Shown here piece by piece: positions 9,364-18,306 of a DNA stretch of 64,000 bases; positions within the stretch are counted from its first letter, which is position 1; each line of letters starts with the position of its first letter. The DNA comes from Saccharospirillaceae bacterium. GTDB lineage: Bacteria > Pseudomonadota > Gammaproteobacteria > Pseudomonadales > Oceanobacteraceae. The notes beneath the pieces are model-generated. The model made no database searches. It saw only the letters and a program-made list of their open reading frames with translations, and was not told the origin of the DNA. The DNA lies in the NCBI GenBank assembly GCA_021208685.1, contig JAJOJJ010000031.1:16085-80084 (forward strand), read 5' to 3'. The position numbers were made by a program, and so were the translations under genes.

Positions 9364-9717
9364 TTACACCTTTTCTCTGATACGTGCAGACTTACCGCTA
9401 CGCTCACGCAGGTAGTACAGTTTCGCCTGACGCACATCACCACGACGTTTAACAGCAACGCTGTCGATCATCGGGCTGTGAGTCTGGAAAGTACGCTCAA
9501 CGCCCACACCGTGGGAGATTTTACGTACAGTGAAAGCGGAGTTCAGGCCGCGGTTACGCTTACCGATAACCACACCTTCGAACGCCTGAATACGCTCACG
9601 ATCGCCTTCTTTCACTTTTACCTGCACAACAACGGTATCACCGGTGCTGAATGCTGGGATGTTGTCTTTCAGCTGCGCATTTTCAATCTGCTGAATGATT
9701 GGATTCTTGTTGCTCAT
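9364..9717 (-). CDS. rplS: 50S ribosomal protein L19
   Basis: This 117-residue protein has the usual L19 length and pattern: [49 protein letters not shown] and [15 protein letters not shown]. It sits at the interface of the two ribosomal subunits. It is the last gene of the conserved rpsP-rimM-trmD-rplS operon, 10 bases after the trmD stop, and is followed by a strong terminator. Confidence 0.98.
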   Translation of the reverse strand: MSNKNPIIQQIENAQLKDNIPAFSTGDTVVVQVKVKEGDRERIQAFEGVVIGKRNRGLNSAFTVRKISHGVGVERTFQTHSPMIDSVAVKRRGDVRQAKLYYLRERSGKSARIREKV

Positions 9718-9727
9718 TGTTCGCTCC

Positions 9728-10483
9728 TTAACAGTCTGCTGAGTTCTGTTCTAGCTCTTGCAGATACTCTGTCAATAACCTTTGTTGCTCGTTAGTCAGT
9801 TCCAGCGCTTCCAGTAAATCCGGTCTGCGCTGCCAGGTTCTTCCCAGTGACTGCTTCAGTCGCCACTGGCGGATCTTTTCGTGGTTGCCACTCAGCAACA
9901 CGTCCGGTACGGCCTGCCCTTCGTAAACTTCCGGGCGGGTGTAATGTGGACAATCCAGCAAGCCTTCCATAAAAGAATCCTGCTGCGCCGATTGGTCATG
10001 ACCCAGTACACCGGGTACCAACCGGATCACGGCATCCATCAGCGTCATGGCAGCCAGTTCGCCACCACTGAGGACAAAATCGCCAAGAGACCACTCTTCG
10101 TCGACTTCGCGCTCAATCAAACGCTCATCAATGCCTTCGTACCGTCCGGCCACCAGAATCAGTTTGTCGCGCTGAGCAAGCTCGAGCACGCCGGCCTGAT
10201 CCAGTTTGCGTCCCTGAGGTGATAAATAAATCACCTTAGCGCCTTCCCCCGCCGCCGTTCTGGCTGCGTGGATGGCATCCTGCAGAGGCTGAATTTTCAT
10301 CAGCATACCGGGGCCGCCACCGTATGGACGATCATCCACGGTCTGGTAGTTATCGTAGGCGAAATCACGGGGATTCCAGCATTCGATACTCACTTTTTCC
10401 TGTTTGACTGCCCGCCCGCTGACACCATGATCGGTGAGTGCGCGGAACATGTCAGGAAAGAGGGAAATAACCCCAAACCACAT
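9728..10483 (-). CDS. trmD: tRNA (guanine-N1)-methyltransferase TrmD
   Basis: About 251 residues starting [16 protein letters not shown], the family N-terminus. An adjacent ATG at 10486 would add one Met, and the extension to 10555 runs into rimM and is unlikely. TrmD methylates G37 of tRNAs with G at position 36, using S-adenosylmethionine and a trefoil-knot fold. The knot motifs [22 protein letters not shown] and [15 protein letters not shown] are present. The gene lies between rimM and rplS in the conserved operon. Confidence 0.97.
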   Translation of the reverse strand: MWFGVISLFPDMFRALTDHGVSGRAVKQEKVSIECWNPRDFAYDNYQTVDDRPYGGGPGMLMKIQPLQDAIHAARTAAGEGAKVIYLSPQGRKLDQAGVLELAQRDKLILVAGRYEGIDERLIEREVDEEWSLGDFVLSGGELAAMTLMDAVIRLVPGVLGHDQSAQQDSFMEGLLDCPHYTRPEVYEGQAVPDVLLSGNHEKIRQWRLKQSLGRTWQRRPDLLEALELTNEQQRLLTEYLQELEQNSADC

Positions 10484-10499
10484 CATTACAACACCGGGC

Positions 10500-11039
10500 T
10501 TAAAAATCCGGGTCCCAGTCAACCTGGATTTCACCGTTATCCAGATCAACCTCAAGAACGATTGTTTCTGCGTAAGGAATCAGACGCTCGCGCTTATCAA
10601 TGCTGCCTTCGCAACCTTTTACGCTCATCACCTGATTACCGCCGCCGGAATCAAACAGTTCTTTCACCTGGCCCAGCCACACGCCGTCGGTGTTAACCAC
10701 CTTCAAGCCTTCGAGCTGGAACCAATAATGTTCGTCTTCTTCGAGTTCCGGTAACTCCGAAGTAGGTACACCGATTTCAATCTGGGATAACGCCAGAGCG
10801 GCATCCCGGTCGGTAATTCCTGCCAGAGCTACAGCTAACCCTTTTGGCTGGAGTTTGCTGTCGGTCACCTTGAATTCACGCCACTGTCCGTTAATACGTA
10901 ACAGCCAGGTCGGGTAATCCAGGATGTTGGTCATAGGGTCTGTGTACGAATACACCTTCACCCAGCCTTTAATACCAAATGCGGTGGTTACTTTACCGAG
11001 GACGGTGATTTCCTCACCCGCAATCTGGTCGTTCAACAT
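10500..11039 (-). CDS. rimM: Ribosome maturation factor RimM
   Basis: This 179-residue protein binds S19 and helps mature the 30S head. The ATG at 11039 is preceded by CCGGAG at proper spacing and gives [21 protein letters not shown] at 11060, directly against the rpsP stop, would be a poorer start. The N-terminal RimM barrel ([19 protein letters not shown]) is followed by the PRC-barrel half ([20 protein letters not shown]) and ends in QVDWDPDF, as is common in the family. Confidence 0.97.
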   Translation of the reverse strand: MLNDQIAGEEITVLGKVTTAFGIKGWVKVYSYTDPMTNILDYPTWLLRINGQWREFKVTDSKLQPKGLAVALAGITDRDAALALSQIEIGVPTSELPELEEDEHYWFQLEGLKVVNTDGVWLGQVKELFDSGGGNQVMSVKGCEGSIDKRERLIPYAETIVLEVDLDNGEIQVDWDPDF

Positions 11040-11060
11040 CAGAACTCCGGTCGTTGCCAA

Positions 11061-11312
11061 TTAAGCCTGAGCTTTTTTGGCTTGCTTCAGTAAGCTGGCT
11101 ACGCGATCAGTTGGCTGAGCACCTTTGGCCAACCAGTATTCAACGCGTTCCGCATCGATGCGGAAAGCAACTTCCTGGCCGCGAGCAACAGGGTTAAAGA
11201 ACCCAACGCGCTCGATAAAGCGACCGTCGCGAGGGCTGCGCGCGTCAGCTACGTTAATGTGATAAAAAGGACGTTTTTTAGAGCCACCACGGGCCAAACG
11301 GATTACTACCAT
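11061..11312 (-). CDS. rpsP: 30S ribosomal protein S16
   Basis: This 83-residue protein starts [19 protein letters not shown], followed by the [19 protein letters not shown] block typical of S16. It opens the rpsP-rimM-trmD-rplS operon and lies just upstream of rimM. Confidence 0.98.
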   Translation of the reverse strand: MVVIRLARGGSKKRPFYHINVADARSPRDGRFIERVGFFNPVARGQEVAFRIDAERVEYWLAKGAQPTDRVASLLKQAKKAQA

Positions 11313-11461
11313 AGTTTCAGATCACTCCGATCGTTTATCAAGGGACAGGTTTTGGGATCGCCTGCCGTTCATCAACTCATCTGTCCCAATGCTCAAAGCG
11401 GCACAGCTGTGCACGCAAAGACGGCATCCATCCAGACGAGACCTAATAAAAGGGCGCGTAG

Positions 11462-11488
11462 TGTATAAAATCTGCCCTGTTGTCACAA
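11462..11488 (-). promoter_or_regulatory. Possible sigma-70 promoter of the rpsP operon
   Basis: On the minus strand TTGTGA (11488-11483) and TATACA (11467-11462) resemble -35 and -10 boxes with a 15-base spacer, which is shorter than ideal. The site is about 150 bases upstream of rpsP in the gap after the lipid-type operon. Confidence 0.45.
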
Positions 11489-11516
11489 GCATTCATTCAC
11501 CAACGCGATATCGCCC

Positions 11517-12197
11517 TCAGACCGCACTGTCTTTGAGTTTGTTGCGGTACAGCCACTGTTTAACCAGCAGCGCGGTCAGCGGGAAGGTCAGAATGTACAG
11601 GCCGATCACCGTCCAGCTCAGATCCAGCCACCAGCCCAGCAGCAGCGCGACGCCCATGGCCGAGTCAATCTGATCAAGGGCGATAAACCAGTAGCGCTGT
11701 TCTTCCGGCACCTGCCCCGGTGCAATGCCCAGACGGCGTTTGAACCAGGAGTTGGGCAATTCGCCGAGAATATACCCAACACCGGCCATTGCCCCGGCCA
11801 GCAGCAGCGAATAGCCACTCCACACGGTCGGCCACTCCAGCGCCTGAAATATCCGTTCCAGCGGCCACAGGCAGAGCGCCCCCAGCGCGGTCAGCAGCGG
11901 CACCAACACCACACCACGCCAGGTTTTGTTGGCCCCAAAGGCCGATTTCCACACTGGCCGGGCAAAAGACGGCAGCACATCATTGCTGACACACCACATA
12001 TGCGCGACACCGCCAATCACCACCGGCACCTGCAGGTACAGCGCCATCAGCAGCGGATGCAAGGGAGCCTGTGCGCCCTGAGCTGCCAGCGTAGCGATGC
12101 ACAGCAGCGAGAAACCGCCGAGGGTAATCCACAACATCTGCGCCAGTGAGGTGAATTTAAAGAACGGCCGGGCGCGCAGCATCTGCACCGAAACCAC
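11517..12197 (-). CDS. CDP-archaeol-synthase (CarS)-like integral membrane domain, frame-split from upstream gene
   Basis: This 226-residue membrane protein has the cytidylyltransferase signatures of the CarS/DUF46 branch: GANKTWRGVVLVPLL, then LGELPNSWFKRRLGIAPG, then FIALDQIDSAMG. CarS condenses CTP with an archaeal phosphatidate analogue; the wider superfamily makes CDP-lipids. The first 15 residues (VSVQMLRARPFFKF) look like the missing last helix of the phosphatidyltransferase upstream, not a natural N-terminus. The apparent GTG start lies inside that gene. A one-base change near 12200 would fuse the two into about 398 residues. It is the last gene of the 11.5-24.4 kb operon. The fold call is firm from motifs; the lipid substrate is unknown. 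Confidence 0.8.
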   Translation of the reverse strand: MVSVQMLRARPFFKFTSLAQMLWITLGGFSLLCIATLAAQGAQAPLHPLLMALYLQVPVVIGGVAHMWCVSNDVLPSFARPVWKSAFGANKTWRGVVLVPLLTALGALCLWPLERIFQALEWPTVWSGYSLLLAGAMAGVGYILGELPNSWFKRRLGIAPGQVPEEQRYWFIALDQIDSAMGVALLLGWWLDLSWTVIGLYILTFPLTALLVKQWLYRNKLKDSAV

Positions 12198-12712
12198 AAC
12201 AGCACCAGCGCCAGCAGAGCTTTGATAAAGGCGGTTGCCCCCAGCCAGTGCTCCAGCAAGACCAGTGGCGCGATGATCAGCAGGCTCCAGAACACCGGCA
12301 TCCCCAGATACGCCGGACGGGCGCTGCCCTTACTCGCATCCTCAATATTGCCGGTCTGATTGAATACCGACAGACGTATACAGCCCGCGGCGATCATAGT
12401 CACCAGCGCCACGGCATAAACACCATCAAAACCCCACTGCAGTAAAATCAGCGCCGGACTGACGAGATAAATCAGCACGTCCATAAAGCCATCAAGGTAA
12501 CGACCAAACTCACGGGTCAGCCCCCAGCGCCGGGCCAGCAAGCCATCCAGCGCATCGGCGGTCATCGCCAGAAACAGCAGCGCCAATGCTGTCAGCAATT
12601 CCTGTCGCAGGGTGAAAAACAGCGCCAGCAAGGTCAGCGGAACACTGCTCAGGGTTATCAGATCAACCCGGTTCAGGCGGATAATCCAGCCACCGGCCGG
12701 TAAACTGCTCAT
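12047..12712 (-). CDS. CDP-alcohol phosphatidyltransferase with out-of-frame tail
   Basis: This 221-residue frame contains a perfect CDP-alcohol phosphatidyltransferase motif at residues 53-78: TADALDGLLARRWG, then FGRYLDGFMD, with the Asp at 53, 56, 74 and 78. The family swaps CMP of a CDP-lipid for an alcohol head group. Residues to about 171 are hydrophobic and normal. The last 50 residues (from WFRCRCCAPGR) are rich in Cys and Arg and look like a wrong-frame read. The expected final helix lies in the -1 frame, in the CarS-like ORF. The start overlaps the ligase stop by four bases (ATGA). I infer a lost base, a sequencing error or a decayed fusion. Confidence 0.8.
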   Translation of the reverse strand: MSSLPAGGWIIRLNRVDLITLSSVPLTLLALFFTLRQELLTALALLFLAMTADALDGLLARRWGLTREFGRYLDGFMDVLIYLVSPALILLQWGFDGVYAVALVTMIAAGCIRLSVFNQTGNIEDASKGSARPAYLGMPVFWSLLIIAPLVLLEHWLGATAFIKALLALVLLWFRCRCCAPGRSLNSPHWRRCCGLPSAVSRCCASLRWQLRAHRLPCIRC

Positions 12713-14391
12713 ATTGATGTACTCTCCGTTTTGTTCCAGGTAACCACTCTGTCGGTACGGCCTGCAGCCGCCATCTGACGCAGCAGCGGGCGGTCAATCT
12801 TGCTGTTGTGGCGACCATCCACCGGCATGTACTTCAGCGCGACAACCCGCCACTCTCCGGCGGGCAGCAATGCCAGTAATGCGTCTTTTACGTTGTCCAG
12901 CGGCTCGTCACAGCAGAGAAATAACCAGCCCTGCTGTTCATAGCCAATCAGTGCGCTGCGCTGAACCCCCGCCAGCGCATCGAGCTGCTGTTCCAGCCAG
13001 AGCGGCTGCAAACGGCGCCCGTTACCCAGCGGCAGAGCATCGTTCACCCGGCCACTGAGCCACAGCCGGCCCTGTTCATCGAGCCAGCCGGTATCGCCGG
13101 TACGGTGCCAGACCAGACCATCGGCACGCGGGATTTTGTTTTCCGCATCGGCCTGAGGATTGTGGTAATAACCACGCAGCACATGCTTGCCAGCCACCAG
13201 AATTTCGCCCTCTTCGCCCACATCACAGCAACCGTTGCGGGCATCAGCGTCACTGAATTTTGCTTCGCTGTGCGCAGGAAGATGACAGATCAGAACGTCG
13301 GTGTCGGCGGCAATCTCGCCCACCAGCAAACCGGCCACAGCGGACTGCTCACCTGCGGTCAGATAATCCTGCAGCAACAGCGACGCAATGGGTTCTGCTT
13401 CGGTCGAGCCATAAGCAATACGGGCATAAGCATTGGGGAATACCTGCAACAGATCGCGCGCCAGCCGCTGGCTGACCGGCGCACCGCCGATCACCAGACT
13501 GCTGATCTGCGGCAGGGTCGCCTGCTGCCGTAACAGCTCATCACACAGGGCGCGAAAATACGCCGGTGCACCACTGATGCGGGTCACGCCCTGCTGCTGC
13601 CAGCGCGCCAGAACGGCTGCTGCATCCACCTGCGCCGGAGCAGCCAGATCGACCTGCGGCAAACAGCTGCTCATGCCACAGCTGAGGTTATGCAGCACCA
13701 TCACCGGAAAACACGGACTGTCATGCTCACCGTCGGCATCCGGCCAGTGATGACGGATCGCCGCATGCTGAGCATCCAGGCTGGCATGGGTACGGTCAGC
13801 CCCTTTTGGCCGCCCGGTGCTGCCGGAGGTAAAGGAAATAAGACCGTGATCCCCTGTGGGAGGCACCGCCAGCTGCGGCCATGTGCCGCTATCAACAGAC
13901 GCCAGCGGCGGCCATTGGCCAGCCTTAAGCGAAGCCAGCGCTTTACTCAGCGAACGACTTCCTCGCGTTGCCCGGTCAATACTGAAACGCTTTAACCGCC
14001 ACAGCTCAGGAATCAGCCAGAACCAGCGCAACAGCGCCTGCATACTGACAATCGCCACCGGGCGGGCATCGGCCAGTGCCATACGGATTTTCTTGCGGCC
14101 CATGCCGGTATCGATAAACACCGCCACCAGACCGGAGGCCAAAAGACTCAGCACCACCGCGTACAGATCGACCGATGGCCGGGCGATCACCACCACCCGC
14201 TCACCGGGCTGTAGCCCCTCTTGCTGCCACAACCACTGCAGTGCGCTCACACGCTGCATCAGCTCACCATAGGTACATTGTTCAGCGCCCAGACAACGGC
14301 GCCCCTGCATCAATGGAATATCCAGTGCCAGCCGCTGCGGATGACGCTGCGCCCCGGCCAGCACATGACGGCAGAAATTCAGCCCGCTCAT
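12709..14391 (-). CDS. AMP-forming acyl-CoA-ligase-family enzyme, OleC-like
   Basis: This 560-residue enzyme starts at ATG 14391 with AGGAGGG upstream; the extension to 14496 lies inside the GNAT-like gene. The adenylate-forming motif SFTSGSTGRPKG is at about residues 186-197. YGSTEAEPIA and HRTGDTGWLDEQGRLWLSGR follow, and a C-terminal Lys in NSKIDRP is the likely catalytic Lys. The segment LLASGLVAVFIDTGMGRKK and the STEAEP motif recall OleC, which closes beta-lactones in olefin synthesis, but I cannot confirm that grouping. It should activate an acyl or related carboxylate with ATP. It is coupled to its neighbours: one base from the upstream stop, and a four-base overlap downstream. Confidence 0.85.
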   Translation of the reverse strand: MSGLNFCRHVLAGAQRHPQRLALDIPLMQGRRCLGAEQCTYGELMQRVSALQWLWQQEGLQPGERVVVIARPSVDLYAVVLSLLASGLVAVFIDTGMGRKKIRMALADARPVAIVSMQALLRWFWLIPELWRLKRFSIDRATRGSRSLSKALASLKAGQWPPLASVDSGTWPQLAVPPTGDHGLISFTSGSTGRPKGADRTHASLDAQHAAIRHHWPDADGEHDSPCFPVMVLHNLSCGMSSCLPQVDLAAPAQVDAAAVLARWQQQGVTRISGAPAYFRALCDELLRQQATLPQISSLVIGGAPVSQRLARDLLQVFPNAYARIAYGSTEAEPIASLLLQDYLTAGEQSAVAGLLVGEIAADTDVLICHLPAHSEAKFSDADARNGCCDVGEEGEILVAGKHVLRGYYHNPQADAENKIPRADGLVWHRTGDTGWLDEQGRLWLSGRVNDALPLGNGRRLQPLWLEQQLDALAGVQRSALIGYEQQGWLFLCCDEPLDNVKDALLALLPAGEWRVVALKYMPVDGRHNSKIDRPLLRQMAAAGRTDRVVTWNKTESTSI

Positions 14392-14392
14392 A

Positions 14393-15520
14393 TCAGCCCT
14401 CCTGAGCCGCCGCGCTGGCCAGCTGTTTGGTAAACAGCCCATACACCCGCACTTCTTCGCCGTTGTGGGCATAACGCAGTGACGGGTTATCTTCACGCAC
14501 CAGAGCTGCCGCCACGCGCTGATAGTGAGGTGCCGCCCAGCAGGTCAGCTGCATCGACATCAGGGTAAACAGACCGGCCTGACGGTAATCGGGATGAATC
14601 GCCCCGGTTTTCGCCAGCGCCAGACGCGGCTCAGGCAACAGCGCTGCATGCTGGTCAAAGCGGATATCCGCCGCCTTAACCGATAACCCCGTAACCTGCA
14701 GCGGACTGTAATCCGGATAGCACAGGAAGAACCCGGCAATGGCACCGCTTTTATGCCGCACCAGTACCGACGACTGCGGGCAGAGTTTGCGCGCAAACGG
14801 CTCACCACAGGCGGCAATAAACTGTGCTTCGCTGATCGGGCTGTAAGCAAAGTTCTGGCGGAACATGCGGTCGATTAACGGATACAGCTCCGGCAGATTA
14901 TTCATCCAGGTGTCGCCATCCAGACGGCTGACAACAAATTCACCCTGCAATTGCTGCAGCGCCTGCGCCAGTGGTTTTTCCATCTGCTGCGCCAATGCCG
15001 GTAAATTATTATTAATGCGGGTGTAATAGCGGTAATGAATGTCGTAACCCAGCGCCTGTAATTGCTCGCCATAACTGAGCGGATTATAGGGTTCACCGGC
15101 AAATACCGGCCCCGACATACCGCCCTGCTCGTCGGCCAGGCGCAAACGGTAGGGGCCGTAGGTATTAAAATTAATCGGCCCATAAATACGCTCCGCGCCC
15201 TGCCCGGCGGCCCAGCGCTCAAAGCGGGCGAATAAATCCCGCTGGGCATTCAGTACGCTGTCATGGTCGCCGCTGTTTTCCCAGAAACCGAAATAGGCAA
15301 CGGCTTCATCATGAATACGCTGCTCCGGATTAAAAAAACCGGCTAAACGACAACCGTCTGCCGCTTCTGCCCAGGCACGGCCAGTGCGGAAATAATCATT
15401 TTCCGTATTGAACTGACGGCGCACTGCAGCTTCGTCTTCACCCAGCCAGAAGGCATCGTCGCTATAACGCTCACGGGCAATACGGAAAAACTCATCACTC
15501 AGTTCCGGGATGCTGTTCAT
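14393..15520 (-). CDS. GNAT-like acyltransferase of unknown substrate
   Basis: A 375-residue protein whose second half carries a GNAT-type acyl-CoA-binding stretch (GAIHPDYRQAGLFTLMSMQL) and whose first half has AYFGFWE and RIYGPINFNTYGPYRL. These are seen in a group of large uncharacterised N-acetyltransferase-like proteins. It has no membrane segment. It overlaps the PEP-synthase-like gene by four bases (ATGA), so translation is coupled. In this operon it may move an acyl or amino-acyl group onto a lipid intermediate made by its neighbours; that is inference. Assignment to the superfamily is moderately secure, substrate unknown. Confidence 0.65.
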   Translation of the reverse strand: MNSIPELSDEFFRIARERYSDDAFWLGEDEAAVRRQFNTENDYFRTGRAWAEAADGCRLAGFFNPEQRIHDEAVAYFGFWENSGDHDSVLNAQRDLFARFERWAAGQGAERIYGPINFNTYGPYRLRLADEQGGMSGPVFAGEPYNPLSYGEQLQALGYDIHYRYYTRINNNLPALAQQMEKPLAQALQQLQGEFVVSRLDGDTWMNNLPELYPLIDRMFRQNFAYSPISEAQFIAACGEPFARKLCPQSSVLVRHKSGAIAGFFLCYPDYSPLQVTGLSVKAADIRFDQHAALLPEPRLALAKTGAIHPDYRQAGLFTLMSMQLTCWAAPHYQRVAAALVREDNPSLRYAHNGEEVRVYGLFTKQLASAAAQEG

Positions 15521-18306
15521 GCCACCGACTCCCCGGCCAAAGCCGCCGACTCAGCGGCATTCAATGCCAGCCGCTCTACACGGCCACTGGAACCATCCAT
15601 GCGCACCCGCTCCTGGTCGGCCAGTAATTTGGTTAACCCCGGAATACCCACCACCGCCGGAATGCCCAGCTCACGGGCCACCACCGCCGAATGGCTGAGA
15701 GTTGAGCCACGCTCCACCAGAATACCGCCAGCGGTCGGAAATAACGGTGCCCAGCCCGGATCGGTACGCACGGTGCAGAGAATCTGACCATTTAAATTCA
15801 GTTCATCGTCCGGTGAGAAAATCAGCCGCACTGTCTGCTCAACAATACCCGGATAACAACCGGTGCCCTGCAGGCTGCCATCGGCAGCTGCGGTTTCTTT
15901 CTGAGCGTGCGGATATTCAAAGCGGTTATTGCAGTACAGTGGCCCACGGGTGTGAAAATGATGCGGCGGTTCATCCGCTGCGTAAGACGCGAACTCCGCA
16001 CGACGGATTGCCACCAGCGGTTTTAAATCAGCCGTCACCGAACGGCCGTCGGCATAGGCGTAGATTTCTTCCAGCGTCAGATAAAAAATATCTTCGGCCT
16101 GTTCCAGTTGCGAGTAAAACGCCAGCTGCTCACCGAGCTGACGGAAAATATCGCGGTACAGTCCGAACATCCGGGTGCGCGCCAGACGCATATTTTCGCG
16201 GTTGCGGATGGCATCGCGCAGACGGCTTAAATCACGCTGGAATTGTTTTAAGCCCCGGCGACCAAATTGCTTCCGCAATGCCGGTAATACCGCCTGCTCT
16301 GCTTCGGCGCGGAAACGGGCTTCATTTTCGGCCAGCGTCGCCAGAGTCAGATCGTCACGGCTTAAAAAGTTTTTCAGCACCGCAAACATAAACGAAGCGT
16401 CCTGACGCAGCGTGACCGACTCCAGTTTCAGCTCGCCCATGGTGCGGTCGCCGTACAGTTCAATGTACTGCAGACAACGGCTGTGGAAATCCGGAAATTG
16501 TAATTGCAGCAGAACCAGAAGCTGATCATTCGGCTGATCTTTTAAGCACGCCAGTAATTCCGGTTGGGTCCGGGCTTCATCGCATAAACGCAGCAGGAAT
16601 TTGGTTGGTTCGGTACTCTCAATGCCTTCTTCACCGGATAACAGGTTGTTCTGCACCAGTGCCGGATTGTCTGTGCCGAGTTTTTCCAGCCAGCGGTGTA
16701 CTTTGCCATTCATCATCATCACGTAAAAATCGTTAACGATGGGCGTGGTCCAGTTATTCAGCAGGGTTTTATCCAGCGTCCGGCTGAGGCTGATTAATGC
16801 ATCCATGCTCAGGCTGTGCAGTTTATTGCGCTCGACCCGGGCATATTCAGCAGCAAAGTGTGCGCGGAATTCGGCCACCAGATCATCCATACGGCGGAAA
16901 CGGCTGAGCATGGCAAACAACGCACGCAGCATTTGCGGCAGGCGTGCCAGTTTTTCCCGGCCCGTCAGTTCGCGATCCTGAATCAGATCCACCGGATCGG
17001 TCAGGCCCATCATGCGTTCCATATCGGCTTTATTGGTGCGGAAAGACGGCAGAAATAATAAACCGCGATACCAGTTATTAATGTTGTAATACACCCGGCC
17101 ACGAATCAGCCCGAGCATATTTTCCAGCATATCCTGATGCTGCTGTACAACATGTTCGCGCACGCCCAATAAACGCAGGGTCTGTTCGTAAACCGTTTTA
17201 TAGGCGCGGTTAGCAAAGCTGAAGGTTAATGGTGTGGTCACACCACAATAAGATTCCTGAATATTGGAATTATCCCAGACCTGCAAACGGTCAGTGTCGG
17301 GGTTCTGTTGCGGCAAACGCGTCACCGGACGCGCCTGCAGAATATAAAATTCACCGTCTTTCAGGCACCATTCAATATCCTGCGGTGCGCAATAGGCTTC
17401 TGCAATACTGCGCCCAAGATCACGCAGGGCAAAAATCTGTGCGTCGGTTAAACAGGCAATGGTGCGTTTATCGGCTGCGACTTCCTGTTCACGGGTGCCG
17501 CCCTGTTCAGCATCCTGCACCAGACACAGGTCTTTATCGCTGACCTGCACGCGGAGTTCATTGCTGTTTAACCGCACGCTGATTTCATCGGCATTGCAGT
17601 GGCCGGAAACCAGCCCTTCACCACATCCCCAGGTGGCCGAAATAAAGGCCTCGCCGCGATCACCATTAACCGGGTTGGCGGTAAACATCACACCGGCCAC
17701 ATCGGCATCAATCATGCGCTGAATAATCACTGCGGCATGAATATCGGTCAGTCCCAGACCTTTCTGGATACGATACGCCAGAGCGCGGGCATTAAAGGCA
17801 CTCTGCATCACGGTAATAATGGCGGCGGCAATCTGCTCTTCACCACGCTGATATAAGCAACTGTCCATTTGTCCGGCAAAAGACGCGCCTTCGGCATCCT
17901 CCCCCACCACCGATGAACGCACCGCCCAAAAGCCCTGAGCCAATGCGTCGCTGCCAATGGCCGTGCGCACATCGTCGGCAATGGCGTTTAATAAACCGCC
18001 CTCGCGGATTTTCTGCTGAATGGTTCCGGCAACGTTTTCCAGCGCACGGCTGTCAGGTTGATCGCCCAGTGATGCCAGTTCGGTTTCTATCCACTGCTCA
18101 AGATTCAGCGAACGCAATTGCGCACGGAACGCCGCAACGGGTACCACCCACCATTGCGGCACCTGAAGACGATGAATGGCCATAGTCTGGCGGCTTAAAA
18201 ATGCCAGATTAAACGCTTTACCACCGACCTGACCGGCACTCAGCGCTGCGGCCTGCAGCGCATTCAGGCAGTAATTAACCGGGCTGTTTACTGTATTTTT
18301 ATTCAC
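15517..18306 (-). CDS. PEP-synthase/rifampin-phosphotransferase-like enzyme
   Basis: This 929-residue protein starts at GTG 18306, preceded by GGAGG and overlapping the HMG-CoA reductase stop by four bases. The N-terminal ATP-grasp (PEP/pyruvate-binding) domain has QVGGKAFNLAFL, FWAVRSSVVGEDAEGASFAGQ, GVMFTANPVNGD and DIEWCLKDGEFYILQARPVTR. A long helical middle follows. The C-terminal swivelling domain has GGILVERGSTLSHSAVVARE, with the phosphate-carrying His at about residue 872. This three-part layout is that of rifampin phosphotransferase and related dikinases, which move the beta phosphate of ATP to a small molecule through the His. In this operon it may phosphorylate an alcohol or lipid precursor. 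The true substrate is unknown. Confidence 0.85.
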   Translation of the reverse strand: MNKNTVNSPVNYCLNALQAAALSAGQVGGKAFNLAFLSRQTMAIHRLQVPQWWVVPVAAFRAQLRSLNLEQWIETELASLGDQPDSRALENVAGTIQQKIREGGLLNAIADDVRTAIGSDALAQGFWAVRSSVVGEDAEGASFAGQMDSCLYQRGEEQIAAAIITVMQSAFNARALAYRIQKGLGLTDIHAAVIIQRMIDADVAGVMFTANPVNGDRGEAFISATWGCGEGLVSGHCNADEISVRLNSNELRVQVSDKDLCLVQDAEQGGTREQEVAADKRTIACLTDAQIFALRDLGRSIAEAYCAPQDIEWCLKDGEFYILQARPVTRLPQQNPDTDRLQVWDNSNIQESYCGVTTPLTFSFANRAYKTVYEQTLRLLGVREHVVQQHQDMLENMLGLIRGRVYYNINNWYRGLLFLPSFRTNKADMERMMGLTDPVDLIQDRELTGREKLARLPQMLRALFAMLSRFRRMDDLVAEFRAHFAAEYARVERNKLHSLSMDALISLSRTLDKTLLNNWTTPIVNDFYVMMMNGKVHRWLEKLGTDNPALVQNNLLSGEEGIESTEPTKFLLRLCDEARTQPELLACLKDQPNDQLLVLLQLQFPDFHSRCLQYIELYGDRTMGELKLESVTLRQDASFMFAVLKNFLSRDDLTLATLAENEARFRAEAEQAVLPALRKQFGRRGLKQFQRDLSRLRDAIRNRENMRLARTRMFGLYRDIFRQLGEQLAFYSQLEQAEDIFYLTLEEIYAYADGRSVTADLKPLVAIRRAEFASYAADEPPHHFHTRGPLYCNNRFEYPHAQKETAAADGSLQGTGCYPGIVEQTVRLIFSPDDELNLNGQILCTVRTDPGWAPLFPTAGGILVERGSTLSHSAVVARELGIPAVVGIPGLTKLLADQERVRMDGSSGRVERLALNAAESAALAGESVA

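Noticed and set aside
11517..12712. Programmed -1 frameshifting between the phosphatidyltransferase and CarS-like frames
   Set aside because: No slippery heptamer or clear downstream structure was found at the crossing point.
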